A DNA stretch of 64,000 nucleotides. It comes from Nocardioides pini. GTDB lineage: Bacteria; Actinomycetota; Actinomycetes; Propionibacteriales; Nocardioidaceae. The stretch covers positions 434,001 through 498,000 of the forward strand of contig NZ_JAPPUX010000001.1 of NCBI RefSeq assembly GCF_026712185.1, in the 5' to 3' direction. The notes beneath the pieces were generated by a model. It made no database searches. It was not told where the DNA came from and saw only the letters and a list, made by a program, of their open reading frames with translations. Positions 1 to 8,152 of the stretch are shown piece after piece (position 1 is the stretch's first letter; each line of letters starts with the position of its first letter). The position numbers and the translations under genes are program-made.

Positions 1-630
1 CAGCGACTCCGACGACCTCACGCGGTCGGCCCCGAAGCCGTCGACGTACCAGCGCGCGCCGACGATCTTGCGGGTGCAGTCCTCGGGGGTCCAGCCCTCG
101 CCCTCCGCGCACGCGCCGGCGAAGGCCTCCGGGTCGGCGCCGAGGCCCGGCACCTCGGCGAACGCGGGCGACTCCGGCGCGATGCCGGAGTCGACGACGC
201 CGATCACCACCCCGGCACCGCCGCGGAGGCGGGGGCTGGCCGCGGCACCACGCACGGTCGCGAACGAGGTGCGCCCTGCCATCGGGCGGATCGAGTCGGG
301 CTCGATGGTGGCGACGCCCGGCTGGTCGACGAGGAGGGCCAGCTGGGCCTCGGTGAGCCGGACCGCGAAGCCGTTGAGCGCGGTGGTCCAGCGGTAGACG
401 GGCTCACCGGCGCCGACGGCGGCGAGCACCGCGTCCTGCTCGGCCAGCAGCTCGGGCGCCTCTGCGCGGCCGGCAGCGGTGCCGCCACCGTTCATGGTCA
501 CGAGGGCCAGGTCGCCCGGCGCCACCGTGGTCGGCGCGTCGTCGGCGGTGGCGACGGCCGGCAGGGCCAGGCCGAGCGCGAGCGCGAGCAGGCCGCACCC
601 GAGCAAACGCCTCGTCCGTCGTGTGCGCAC
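1..630 (-). CDS. Subtilisin-like (S8) secreted serine peptidase, N-terminal part
   Basis: Only the first 210 codons lie in the window; the gene runs off the left edge. The GTG start at 630 follows a GGGAGAG ribosome site and opens an Arg-rich n-region, then a hydrophobic core and an Ala-x-Ala-like cleavage region by about residue 29, so the protein is exported by Sec. Residues about 35-105 look like an I9-type propeptide (ending VATIEPDSI). The peptidase domain begins with GVVIGVVDSGIAPESPAF, which holds the catalytic Asp of the S8 family. The His and Ser of the triad would lie beyond the edge, so activity cannot be confirmed. It is divergent from the cold-shock gene. It is probably an extracellular endopeptidase with unknown substrate. 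Confidence 0.85.
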   Translation of the reverse strand, partial: MRTRRTRRLLGCGLLALALGLALPAVATADDAPTTVAPGDLALVTMNGGGTAAGRAEAPELLAEQDAVLAAVGAGEPVYRWTTALNGFAVRLTEAQLALLVDQPGVATIEPDSIRPMAGRTSFATVRGAAASPRLRGGAGVVIGVVDSGIAPESPAFAEVPGLGADPEAFAGACAEGEGWTPEDCTRKIVGARWYVDGFGADRVRSSESL

Positions 631-724
631 GTGTCTCTCCCGCTCAGCAGCTCTGGTCGGCCTCCGCCCCCAGCGGGGGACCCCGAGCCTCCCATGGTCC
701 CAGTAGTGCCGTCAGCAAATCAAA

Positions 725-785
725 GGCGTCCCCACGAGCGGACGCCAGAACCCGTTGGTCGGGGGTCGGCGGAGCCCCCTATCCT
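725..785 (+). promoter_or_regulatory. Hairpin and candidate promoter upstream of the cold-shock gene
   Basis: A 7-bp perfect inverted repeat (GGCGTCC at 725-731, GGACGCC at 740-746) lies in the divergent gap. Downstream, TTGGTC at 755-760 and TATCCT at 780-785 could form a sigma-70-type promoter with a 19-bp spacer, reading toward the cold-shock gene. This was judged by eye; spacing is at the loose end. Confidence 0.35.
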
Positions 786-841
786 GTGCGCTGCCGCGTG
801 GATCCGCGCGGAGCCGAGTGCTGAGCTGAGTGGGGTGGACC

Positions 842-1237
842 GTGCCGAGTGGCAAGGTGAAGTGGTACGACGCGGAGAAGGGCTTCGGTTTCCTGTCGCA
901 GGAGGACGGCCCGGACGTCTACGTGCACGCCGACGCGCTGCCCGAGGGCACGACCTCGCTCAAGGCCGGCACGAAGGTCGAGTTCGGCATCGCCCAGGGC
1001 CGCCGGGGTGACCAGGCGCTCCAGGTGCGCGTCCTCGATGCGCCCGCCTCGGTCGCGCGCAACCAGCGCAACGCCCAGCGCAAGCAGCCGGAGGCGATGG
1101 TCACCATCGTCGAGGACCTCATCAAGATGCTCGAGGGTGTCGAGGAGACCTACCGGCGCGGTCGGCACCCCGAGCGTGCGGCTGCCCGCGGCACGGCGAA
1201 GGTGCTGCGCGCCCTGGCCGACGAGCTCGACGCCTGA
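842..1237 (+). CDS. Cold-shock domain protein with C-terminal extension
   Basis: A 131-residue protein. The N-terminal cold-shock OB fold carries the RNA-binding signatures KVKWYDAEKGFGFL (RNP1-like) and VYVHADAL (RNP2-like). It should bind single-stranded RNA or DNA in the cytoplasm as an RNA chaperone. Residues about 70-131 form a helical tail (KQPEAMVTIVEDLIKMLEGV and onward) that ordinary 67-residue Csp proteins lack but that actinobacterial CspB-like proteins often carry. I chose GTG at 842 because it gives the conserved MPSGKVKWYDAEKGF start; an in-frame GTG at 830 would add four residues. It converges with the MFS gene 17 bases downstream. Confidence 0.9.
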   Translation: MPSGKVKWYDAEKGFGFLSQEDGPDVYVHADALPEGTTSLKAGTKVEFGIAQGRRGDQALQVRVLDAPASVARNQRNAQRKQPEAMVTIVEDLIKMLEGVEETYRRGRHPERAAARGTAKVLRALADELDA

Positions 1238-1254
1238 CCCACGAGGGGCCGGCT

Positions 1255-2721
1255 TCAGGCGCGGGCCGGCCGCGTCGCGCGGCCCGACCGGGTGAGCAGC
1301 ACGAAGGCCGCCCACAGCCCCAGGACCCCGGCCGCGATGCCGAGGCCGAGCTGCGGCATCAGCGGCATCGCGATGCCCACGAAGCCGCCGATCACCCACG
1401 CAAGCTGCAGCGTCGTGTCGGAGCGGGCGAAGGCGCTCGCCTGGATGCGGCTGGGGATGTCGCGCTGGATCGTGGAGTCGAGCGACAGCTTGGCCAGCGC
1501 CTGCGCGAGACCGGCCGTGAGGCCGAGCAGCACGAGGGTGACCAGCCCGTAGAACACCGCGGCCAGGGTCGCCACGACGACGTCGGCCAGCAGGGCGAGC
1601 ACGACCGTCACCGCGGGGTTGAGGCGTCTGAGCAGCGACCCGATGGTGATGCCGAGGGTGTTGCCGAGGCCTGCCGCGCCGATCACCAGGCCGAGCAGCA
1701 CCTCGGGCCGCCACTCCCCGATCGGGTTGTCGCGCAGCAGGAACGCCATGAACATCGTGAGGAAGCCGGAGAGCCACCGGGGCCCGCAGTTGGCCCGCAG
1801 TGCGAACGCCACCGCGCCGGGGATGCGCGTGCGCGAGCGGCGGCCGGTGCGTGCCTCGTCGGACGACCCGGTCAGCACCATCTCGCCCTCGCCCTGGCTG
1901 GCGTCGACCTGCTCCGGCAACCGGATCGCCCAGATCGTCGCGAGCACGAAGACCAGGAAGCCGTAGCGCAGCGACCACTCCGGGCCGACGGTCGAGGCGA
2001 GGATGGCGAGCGGCGCGGAGAGGCCCGCGCCGACCACCCCCGCGAGCGACACCCGCGCGTTCGCCTTGACCAGCGTCAGGTCGGGCGGGAGCAGCCGGGG
2101 CACGGCCGCGGCGCGGGTGACGCCGTACGCCTTCGACGCGACGAGGCAGCCCAGCGCCGCGGGGAACAGCCAGTCGGACTCGGTGACCACCGCCGTCGCC
2201 AGCACCCAGCAGAGGAAGCAGCGGATCGCCATCGTGGCGCCCACCGCCCACCGCCGGCCGTGGCTGAACCGGTCGAGGAACGGACCGATCAGCGGTGCGA
2301 CGATCGCGAAGGGCAGCATCGTCAGCCCGAGGAACAGCGCGACCTGGCCGCGCGCCTCCCCGGTGGGGACCTGGAAGAACAGGGTGCCGGCGAGCGAGAT
2401 CGCGACGGCGGCGTCACCGGCCGCGTTGAAGGCGTGGAGCTCGATCAGCCGGGAGAGCCCCGAGTCGCCGGCGCCCTCCGCGCGGGTGGCGCGCCGCGCC
2501 TGGGTGACCGCGAACTGACCGGCGGTGCCCGCGCCGCGGCCGGCGGCCCGGGCTCCGCGCGCAGCGCCGGAGAGGGAGCGTCGTACGGCACCCGGCCGGG
2601 GCGCGCCCGCTCCCGCGGCGCGTGCATCCGTGTCCGCGCGGGGTGCGTCGGTGGCGGTGTGGGAGCGCCCCGACTGCGGACCCGCGGCTGGCTCGGGGCG
2701 GTCGGACGTCACGTGCACCAT
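1255..2721 (-). CDS. MFS transporter
   Basis: A 488-residue membrane protein. The first about 90 residues are Arg/Ala/Gly-rich, probably cytoplasmic and disordered. Membrane segments of the major facilitator superfamily follow, starting near the AVAISLAGTLFF stretch and including the loop DRFSHGRRWAVGATMA between segments 2 and 3, as expected for the family. The C-terminal half ends with RSGRATRPARA. The substrate cannot be read from sequence. The gene is divergent from the DUF3027 gene; a cold-shock/MFS/DUF3027 neighbourhood is common in actinobacteria. The start at 2721 may be too far upstream, since the early region is low-complexity; a later in-frame start is possible. Confidence 0.8.
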   Translation of the reverse strand: MVHVTSDRPEPAAGPQSGRSHTATDAPRADTDARAAGAGAPRPGAVRRSLSGAARGARAAGRGAGTAGQFAVTQARRATRAEGAGDSGLSRLIELHAFNAAGDAAVAISLAGTLFFQVPTGEARGQVALFLGLTMLPFAIVAPLIGPFLDRFSHGRRWAVGATMAIRCFLCWVLATAVVTESDWLFPAALGCLVASKAYGVTRAAAVPRLLPPDLTLVKANARVSLAGVVGAGLSAPLAILASTVGPEWSLRYGFLVFVLATIWAIRLPEQVDASQGEGEMVLTGSSDEARTGRRSRTRIPGAVAFALRANCGPRWLSGFLTMFMAFLLRDNPIGEWRPEVLLGLVIGAAGLGNTLGITIGSLLRRLNPAVTVVLALLADVVVATLAAVFYGLVTLVLLGLTAGLAQALAKLSLDSTIQRDIPSRIQASAFARSDTTLQLAWVIGGFVGIAMPLMPQLGLGIAAGVLGLWAAFVLLTRSGRATRPARA

Positions 2722-2823
2722 CTTGACCTACCGCCCACACCTCCGTGCCCGACACCCGCAGGTCTGGTCGTGACCTTCGTCCCCGACGGGACAGGACCAC
2801 CACCTGTTTGCCAGAATGCCCGG

Positions 2824-3618
2824 GTGATCGCTCTCCCCGCTCGTACCGGCAAGCCCGACTCGGTCCTCGCCAAGGCCGTGGAGCTGGCGCGCAGCGTCGT
2901 CCTCGAGGTCGCCGAGCCGGCCGACCTCGGCGACCACCTCGGCGCCCACGCCGAGGGCGAGCGCGTCGTCACCCACCACTTCGCGTGCGCCCGTGCGGGC
3001 TACCCGGGGTGGTACTGGTCGGTCACCCTGACGCGCGCCAAGCGCGGCAAGGACCTCACCGTCAACGAGGTCGTCCTGCTGCCCGGCGACGACGCGATCG
3101 TGGCGCCCGACTGGGTGCCCTACAAGGAGCGCCTCCAGCCGGGCGACCTCTCGCCCGGCGACCTCCTGCCGGTCGAGGACGAGGACGTGCGGCTGGTCCC
3201 GACCTACCTCGTCGGTGACGACCCGATCGACACCCCCCTCGACGGCGACGCCCGCGCACAGGTGCGCCGCGTGGCCGAGGACCTCGGACTGGGCCGCGTC
3301 CGCACCCTGAGCCGCGAGGGCCTCGACATGGCGGCCGAGCGCTGGCACGCCGGCCCCGGCGGCCCCGAGGCCCCGCTGGCGAAGAGCGCGCCGGAGACCT
3401 GCTGGTCGTGCGGGTTCCTGGTCCGCCTCAACGGGTCGCTGTCGATGCGCTTCGGCGTCTGCGCCAACGGCAACGCCAACGACGACGGCCGCGTGGTCAC
3501 CCTCGACCACGGCTGCGGTGCGCACTCCGAGGTCAAGCTCGCCCGCAAGCAGCAGCCCGTGCCGCTGCCGGACCACGTGCACGACACCCTGGTCGAGGAC
3601 GAGCTCGAGCCCCTCTGA
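2824..3618 (+). CDS. DUF3027 family protein
   Basis: A 264-residue soluble protein of an actinobacterial family with no established function. The conserved core includes YPGWYWSVTLTRA and NEVVLLPGDDAIVAPDW (about residues 60-98), and a C-terminal part with CWSC near residue 198, then two more cysteines in FGVCANGN and DHGCGAHSE. That spacing suggests a zinc site, which is inference. GTG at 2824 was chosen because it opens the conserved region and the frame upstream is low-complexity antisense to the MFS gene. It converges with the methyltransferase gene. Confidence 0.85.
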   Translation: MIALPARTGKPDSVLAKAVELARSVVLEVAEPADLGDHLGAHAEGERVVTHHFACARAGYPGWYWSVTLTRAKRGKDLTVNEVVLLPGDDAIVAPDWVPYKERLQPGDLSPGDLLPVEDEDVRLVPTYLVGDDPIDTPLDGDARAQVRRVAEDLGLGRVRTLSREGLDMAAERWHAGPGGPEAPLAKSAPETCWSCGFLVRLNGSLSMRFGVCANGNANDDGRVVTLDHGCGAHSEVKLARKQQPVPLPDHVHDTLVEDELEPL

Positions 3619-3648
3619 GGAGCAGCACGCCCGACCGGCCCGGGACGG

Positions 3649-4245
3649 TCAGCGGCCGAGGACCCACACGGCATAGTCGTCGACGGGGTCGTGCAGCTCG
3701 TAGCTGCCGAACCGGTGCACCACCCGCAGCCCAGCGGCCTCGACGTCGGCGACGAACTCCTCGGCGGGGTAGGTGCGGCTGCCGGCCTTGACCGCCTGCA
3801 GGTGGAAGCCCACGAGCGCCCGCCCGTCCGGGGCGAGCAGGTCGCGCACCCGCTGCAGCACGCGGCGCTCGGTGCCCTCGGCGAGGAAGATCATCACGTT
3901 GCCGACGAGGACCGCGAGGTCGAACGCCCCCAGCTCGGCCGGGTCGAGGGCCAGCGCGTCGTGGGGGAGCACGTCGAGGTCGGCGTACGTCGCCCTCGAC
4001 TGGTCGCGCAGCGCGGGATCGGGCTCGGTCGCGACGACCTCGTGGCCCCGGGCGACCAGCTCGGCCGCGACGCGACCCATGCCGGAGCCGACGTCGATGA
4101 TCCGCGCGCCGCGGGGCACGAGGGCGTCGGCGAGCCGGGCCTCCCCGGCGACGTCGGCGCCCTGCGCGACGAGCTCGGCGAAGTGGCGGCCGTAGCCGCG
4201 GTTGTCCTCACCCGCGAGCTCCCAGCGGGTCGGCGTACGGCTCAC
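3649..4245 (-). CDS. Class I SAM-dependent methyltransferase
   Basis: A 198-residue protein. The Rossmann-type SAM site is clear: IIDVGSGMGRVAAELV (motif I, about residues 51-66), an acidic end of strand 2 (VVATEPD), and a post-I region LPHDALAL. The late part LLAPDGRALVGFHL matches the usual motif III. The methyl acceptor is unknown. The GTG start at 4245 overlaps the TGA of the upstream DUF2530 gene as GTGA, so the two are translationally coupled. The reading frame continues upstream, but that part is antisense-like composition inside the neighbour. Confidence 0.85.
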   Translation of the reverse strand: MSRTPTRWELAGEDNRGYGRHFAELVAQGADVAGEARLADALVPRGARIIDVGSGMGRVAAELVARGHEVVATEPDPALRDQSRATYADLDVLPHDALALDPAELGAFDLAVLVGNVMIFLAEGTERRVLQRVRDLLAPDGRALVGFHLQAVKAGSRTYPAEEFVADVEAAGLRVVHRFGSYELHDPVDDYAVWVLGR

Positions 4246-4529
4246 CGGGCCGCCTGCTGGGCCTGGCGCTCCCTGCGCCGGCGGCGGCAGTACTCCAGGC
4301 CGCAGAGGCCGAGCCCGAAGCCCGCCAGGCACGTCCACAGCCACCAGGTGCGCCCGCTGTCCTCCAGCGTGCCCCAGAAGGGCAGCAGGCCGAGGAAGCC
4401 CAGCAGCCACAGCGCGGTGCCGACCTCGGTGGTCCGCACACCGTCGACGTCGAGCGGCTCGACCTGCGCGACGATGAAGGTGCGCCGGCCGATCTCGTGC
4501 TGCGTCGGCTGCTCGTCACCCAGGTCCAC
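4242..4529 (-). CDS. DUF2530 small membrane protein
   Basis: A 95-residue protein of the actinobacterial DUF2530 family, function unknown. A soluble N-terminus with VEPLDVDGVRTTEVGTALW precedes two predicted membrane helices (about residues 37-53 and 61-79), then an Arg-rich tail (CRRRRRERQAQ) expected to face the cytoplasm. Its stop overlaps the start of the methyltransferase gene by four bases. It is divergent from the purine permease gene, with about 70 bases between their starts. Confidence 0.75.
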   Translation of the reverse strand: MDLGDEQPTQHEIGRRTFIVAQVEPLDVDGVRTTEVGTALWLLGFLGLLPFWGTLEDSGRTWWLWTCLAGFGLGLCGLEYCRRRRRERQAQQAAR

Positions 4530-4598
4530 GCGATCACGCTACACGCGCCCGACGGCGTGACACACGGGCGCTGCAGAGTCGTGCCACACTGCGGTCCT

Positions 4599-6086
4599 GT
4601 GAGCGACCAGACGCAGACAGAGGCACGGCGACCGCAGGGCTCCGGCCTCGACGGCTACTTCCGGATCAGCGAGCGTGGCTCGACCGTCGGGCGCGAGGTC
4701 CGCGGTGGGATCGTCACCTTCCTGACGATGGCCTACATCATCGTGCTCAACCCGCTGATCCTCGGCTTCGTGCCCGACTCCACCGGCATGTACCTCGGCG
4801 GCGGGACGGAGCCGGGCAGCGGCATCCCGGCCATCGCGGCCGGCACGGCGCTGGTCGCGGGCCTGCTGACGATGGCCATGGGCGGGTTCGCCAACTTCCC
4901 GCTCGCACTGGCCACCGGCCTGGGCCTCAACGCCTTCGTCGCCAACACGATCGCCCGCCAGTCCACCTGGGAGGCGGCTATGGGCCTCGTGGTCCTCGAG
5001 GGCGTGCTGATCCTCGTGCTGGTGCTCACCGGCTTCCGCAAGGCCGTCTTCCACGCGGTGCCACAGCAGCTCAAGGTCGCGATCTCGGTCGGGATCGGCC
5101 TGTTCATCGCCCTCATCGGCTTCGTCGACGCCCGCGTGGTGACCCGCATCCCCGACGCCTTCCAGACCACCGTCCCGGTCCAGCTCGGTGCCGACGGCCA
5201 CCTCGGCGGCTGGCCGGTCCTGGTGTTCTGCCTGGGCCTGGCGCTGATGATCGCCCTGTGGGTGCGCAAGGTGCGCGGCGCGATCCTGATCTCCATCATC
5301 GTCACGACCGTGGTCGCCGTCGTGGTCGAGGCGATCGGCGACCTCGGTGCCGCCTCCGGCGACAACCCGAAGGGCTGGTCGCTCAGCGTGCCCACGCTCA
5401 GCGGCGACGTCGTCGGCCTGCCGTCCTTCGACACCCTCGGCGAGGTCGACGTCTTCGGGGCCTTCGGCAGCGCCGGCACCGGGGTGCTGGCCGCCCTGCT
5501 CCTCGTCTTCTCGCTGCTGCTCGCCGACTTCTTCGACACGATGGGCACGATGACGGCGATCGGCGCCGAGGCCGGCCTGAACGACGCGGAGGGCACGCCG
5601 CCCAACGCCCAGCGCATCCTGGTCGTCGACTCGGTCGCCGCGATCGCCGGCGGCGCCGCGGGCGTCTCGTCCAACACCTCCTACATCGAGAGCGCCTCGG
5701 GCGTCGGTGAGGGCGCCCGCACGGGCCTGGCGTCCATCGTCACCGGTGCGCTCTTCCTTCTCGCCACCTTCTTCACGCCCCTCGTCGCGGCCATCCCGTC
5801 CGAGGCGGCCGTCCCCGCGCTGGTGCTGGTGGGCTTCCTGATGATGCAGCAGGTCACCGAGATCGACTGGCGCGACCTCGAGCTCGCCATCCCCGCGTTC
5901 CTCACCGTCGTCCTGATGCCGTTCACCTACTCCATCTCGGTCGGCATCGGCGCCGGCTTCGTGGCGTACGTCTTCATCAAGGTGGTCCTCGGCAAGGCCC
6001 GCGAGGTCCACCCGCTCATGTGGGTCGTCGCGGCCCTCTTCGTCGTCTACTTCGCCTACACGCCGATCAGCGGCTGGCTCTCCTGA
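4599..6086 (+). CDS. NCS2-type purine permease (AzgA-like)
   Basis: A 495-residue polytopic membrane protein of the AzgA-like branch of the NCS2 family, which imports adenine, guanine or hypoxanthine with protons. Signatures include GIVTFLTMAYIIVLNPLIL near the N-terminus, FFDTMGTMTAIGAEAGL in the middle, and GVSSNTSYIESASGVGEGAR, the most family-typical stretch. About 12-14 hydrophobic segments are visible. GTG at 4599 was chosen because the frame upstream lies in the divergent promoter region. A strong hairpin follows the stop. Which purine is transported cannot be told from sequence. Confidence 0.9.
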   Translation: MSDQTQTEARRPQGSGLDGYFRISERGSTVGREVRGGIVTFLTMAYIIVLNPLILGFVPDSTGMYLGGGTEPGSGIPAIAAGTALVAGLLTMAMGGFANFPLALATGLGLNAFVANTIARQSTWEAAMGLVVLEGVLILVLVLTGFRKAVFHAVPQQLKVAISVGIGLFIALIGFVDARVVTRIPDAFQTTVPVQLGADGHLGGWPVLVFCLGLALMIALWVRKVRGAILISIIVTTVVAVVVEAIGDLGAASGDNPKGWSLSVPTLSGDVVGLPSFDTLGEVDVFGAFGSAGTGVLAALLLVFSLLLADFFDTMGTMTAIGAEAGLNDAEGTPPNAQRILVVDSVAAIAGGAAGVSSNTSYIESASGVGEGARTGLASIVTGALFLLATFFTPLVAAIPSEAAVPALVLVGFLMMQQVTEIDWRDLELAIPAFLTVVLMPFTYSISVGIGAGFVAYVFIKVVLGKAREVHPLMWVVAALFVVYFAYTPISGWLS

Positions 6087-6112
6087 CCCCTCGAGGGAAA
6101 GCCTGACAACCT

Positions 6113-6142
6113 CAGCGATCCCCGGTCAGCCGGGGATCGCTG
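6113..6142 (+). terminator. Hairpin terminator after the purine permease
   Basis: A perfect 13-bp inverted repeat, CAGCGATCCCCGG at 6113-6125 and its complement at 6130-6142, with a TCAG loop. There is no T-tract, as is common in high-GC actinobacteria. It lies between the permease stop and the marR promoter. Confidence 0.75.
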
Positions 6143-6165
6143 GAGGTCGTTCGTACGCCGGAATA

Positions 6166-6193
6166 GTTAGCAGAAGTAATGAGTTATGCTAAC
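6166..6193 (+). promoter_or_regulatory. Inverted repeat and -10 element at the marR start, likely autoregulatory operator
   Basis: GTTAGCA at 6166-6172 is mirrored exactly by TGCTAAC at 6187-6193, a 28-bp dyad. Within it, TATGCT at 6185-6190 has the spacing of a -10 box to the ATG at 6197, so transcription could begin at the A of that ATG (a leaderless message). MarR proteins usually bind such dyads over their own promoters. The assignment is inference from position and symmetry. Confidence 0.6.
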
Positions 6194-6196
6194 GAC

Positions 6197-6640
6197 ATGC
6201 CGACCGCCGACCTCCGCACCGATGCCGGGCTCGCCTCAGAGCTCCGGGCGGGCGTGATGCGCCTGCGGCGCCGCCTGATGACCGAGCGCCACCCCGACAA
6301 CGACCTGAGCATCCCGCAGATGGTGGTGCTGGGGCTGCTCGTGCGGACCGGCGACCAGACCGTCGGCGACCTGGCCCGCGCCGAGCGCGTGCAGCCGCCG
6401 TCGATGACCCGGACGGTGAACTGCCTGGAGAGCGACGGCTACGTCGAGCGTCGCCCCCACGAGACCGACGGACGCCAGGTCGTCGTCTCCCTCACCGACG
6501 CGGGCCGCGCAGCCGTGCTGGCCGACCGCCAGCGCCGAGACGCGTGGCTCTCCCAGCGCCTCGCGGGGCTCACGCCCGCCGAGCGCGCCACCCTCCGCGA
6601 CGCGGCGCCGATCCTGGCCCGGCTCGCCGTCGCCGACTGA
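6197..6640 (+). CDS. MarR family transcriptional regulator
   Basis: A 147-residue winged-helix regulator if read from ATG 6197. The core TVGDLARAERVQPPSMTRTV is the DNA-recognition helix-turn-helix and RRPHETDGRQVVVSLTDAGR is the wing, both typical of MarR. An alternative ATG at 6179 would add six residues, but it lies inside the operator dyad and upstream of the likely -10 box, so I prefer 6197. The MFS transporter gene begins about 30 bases downstream on the same strand. The usual logic is that MarR represses itself and the efflux pump until a ligand binds; the ligand is unknown. Confidence 0.85.
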   Translation: MPTADLRTDAGLASELRAGVMRLRRRLMTERHPDNDLSIPQMVVLGLLVRTGDQTVGDLARAERVQPPSMTRTVNCLESDGYVERRPHETDGRQVVVSLTDAGRAAVLADRQRRDAWLSQRLAGLTPAERATLRDAAPILARLAVAD

Positions 6641-6672
6641 CCACCTGACCGATGACCGACTGAGGAGTCACC

Positions 6673-7953
6673 ACGAGCCCCACGTTCCGCTCCCTCTCCA
6701 ACCCGAACTACCGCCGCTACGCAGCCGGCGGTGTCGTGTCCAACACCGGCACCTGGATGCAGCGCGTCGCCCAGGACTGGCTCGTGCTCGAGCTCGCCGC
6801 CGGGTCCGGCGCCACCGCGCTGGGCATCACGACGGGCCTGCAGTTCCTGCCCGTCCTGCTCCTGACGCCGCTCGCCGGCCTCGCCGCGGACCGGATCCCC
6901 AAGCACCGCCTGCTCCAGCTGACCAACCTCGGCATGGCGCTCCCGGCGGCCGTCCTCGGCGTCCTCGCCGTCACCGGCACGGCCGAGGTGTGGCACGTCT
7001 ACCTGCTTGCCTTCCTCCTCGGCACGGCGTCGGCCTTCGACGGTCCCGCGCGCCAGTCGTTCGTCTCCGAGCTCGTCGACCCGGTCGACCTCACCAACGC
7101 GGTGGGCCTCAACTCGGCCAGCTTCAACGCCGCCCGCCTCGTGGGCCCCGGCCTTGCCGGCGTCCTGATCGCGGCGTTCGGCGGGGGAGCGGTCGCGACC
7201 GGGTGGGTGATCCTGCTCAACGCGGTGTCGTACGCCGCCCCGATCTGGTCGCTGCGCCACCTCGACGTCAGCCGCATCGACGCCGCGGCGCCCGCCGACC
7301 GCGGTCCCGGCGCGATCCGCGAGGGCCTGGCCTACGTCCGCGCGCGGCCCGACCTGCTCCTGGTGCTCAGCCTGGTGTTCTTCGCCGGCACCTTCGGCCT
7401 GAACTTCCAGATCACCTCCGCGCTGATGGCGACCGAGGTGTTCGGCAAGGGACCCGAGGAGTTCGGCCTGCTCGGCACCTTCCTGGCCGTGGGCTCGCTC
7501 ACCGGCGCCCTCCTGGCCGCCCGGCGCAACCAGGTCCGCCACCGCCTCGTCGTCGGTGCGGCCCTCGCCTTCGGCGCGTCGGTGACGCTGGCCGGGCTGA
7601 TGCCGTCGTACCTCACCTTCGCCCTGCTCGCACCGGTCACCGGCCTGACGGCCCTCACGTTCATCACGAGCGCCAACAGCTACATGCAGCTCCACACCGA
7701 CGCGGGCGTCCGCGGCCGGGTGATGGCCCTCTACCTGATGATCTTCATGGGTGGCACGCCCATCGGCGCGCCCATCATCGGGTGGATCGGCGAGGAGTAC
7801 GGCGCCCGCTGGACGCTGCTGGGCGGCGGCCTGCTCACGATCGCCGGTGTGGCGGTCTCCGCGGCCCTCTACCTCAGGCTCGACCGGGCCCGTCGTGAGC
7901 GTGACCGGCAGGTCGTCGAACCGGGCGTCCGGGCGGCTCCAGCGGCATTTTGA
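6673..7953 (+). CDS. MFS transporter (efflux type), apparent ACG start
   Basis: About 426 residues of an MFS_3-like exporter. The conserved N-terminus NPNYRRYAAGGVVSNTGTWM lies upstream of the first canonical start (GTG 6736), which would cut into membrane helix 1. Reading back, the frame holds no ATG, GTG, TTG or CTG before the stop at 6661. A GAGGAG ribosome site at 6662-6667 sits five bases before ACG at 6673, which I take as the start. The motif LAADRIPKHRLLQLTN matches the loop between helices 2 and 3, and about 12 membrane segments follow. The gene is downstream of, and probably controlled by, the MarR regulator. If ACG is not used, the protein starts at 6736 with 405 residues. Confidence 0.8.
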   Translation, partial: TSPTFRSLSNPNYRRYAAGGVVSNTGTWMQRVAQDWLVLELAAGSGATALGITTGLQFLPVLLLTPLAGLAADRIPKHRLLQLTNLGMALPAAVLGVLAVTGTAEVWHVYLLAFLLGTASAFDGPARQSFVSELVDPVDLTNAVGLNSASFNAARLVGPGLAGVLIAAFGGGAVATGWVILLNAVSYAAPIWSLRHLDVSRIDAAAPADRGPGAIREGLAYVRARPDLLLVLSLVFFAGTFGLNFQITSALMATEVFGKGPEEFGLLGTFLAVGSLTGALLAARRNQVRHRLVVGAALAFGASVTLAGLMPSYLTFALLAPVTGLTALTFITSANSYMQLHTDAGVRGRVMALYLMIFMGGTPIGAPIIGWIGEEYGARWTLLGGGLLTIAGVAVSAALYLRLDRARRERDRQVVEPGVRAAPAAF

Positions 7954-7978
7954 TAATGCCGTGGCGCACGAGTAGCCT
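7950..7978 (+). promoter_or_regulatory. Candidate str-operon promoter
   Basis: TTGATA at 7950-7955 and TAGCCT at 7973-7978 are separated by 17 bp, a good match to a housekeeping sigma promoter, predicting a transcript start near 7985 and a leader of about 168 bases before rpsL. The -35 box overlaps the stop of the MFS gene and sits in a small dyad (CGGCATT 7943-7949, AATGCCG 7955-7961). Confidence 0.6.
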
Positions 7979-7988
7979 CAATCCTCGT

Positions 7989-8044
7989 GTCTGGCACGTC
8001 CAGACCCATGCCCATGCTCGGAAATCGCGGCGTTCGATGCCGCG
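7989..8044 (+). other. Two hairpins in the rpsL leader
   Basis: GTCTGG (7989-7994) pairs with CCAGAC (8000-8005) and CGCGGC (8026-8031) pairs with GCCGCG (8039-8044). Both would form in the untranslated leader of the str operon and could serve control by a ribosomal protein; no function is demonstrated by the sequence itself. Confidence 0.4.
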
Positions 8045-8152
8045 GCCCCGGCTGGCCACGGTAATCGCAGCAGGCACACGCAACAACGCATGACACCCGA
8101 GCCCGGCACCGCGCCGAGCCGTGATGAGAAGACAGAGAGAGGGAACCACCCG

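Noticed and set aside
2260..2823. Upstream extension of the DUF3027 reading frame
   Set aside because: It overlaps the start of the divergent MFS gene and has low-complexity composition; GTG 2824 opens the conserved region.
7943..7961. The CGGCATT/AATGCCG dyad as a terminator of the MFS gene
   Set aside because: The stem is only 7 bp with AT pairs at the loop, overlaps the stop codon, and coincides with the -35 box of the likely str promoter; a promoter role fits better.
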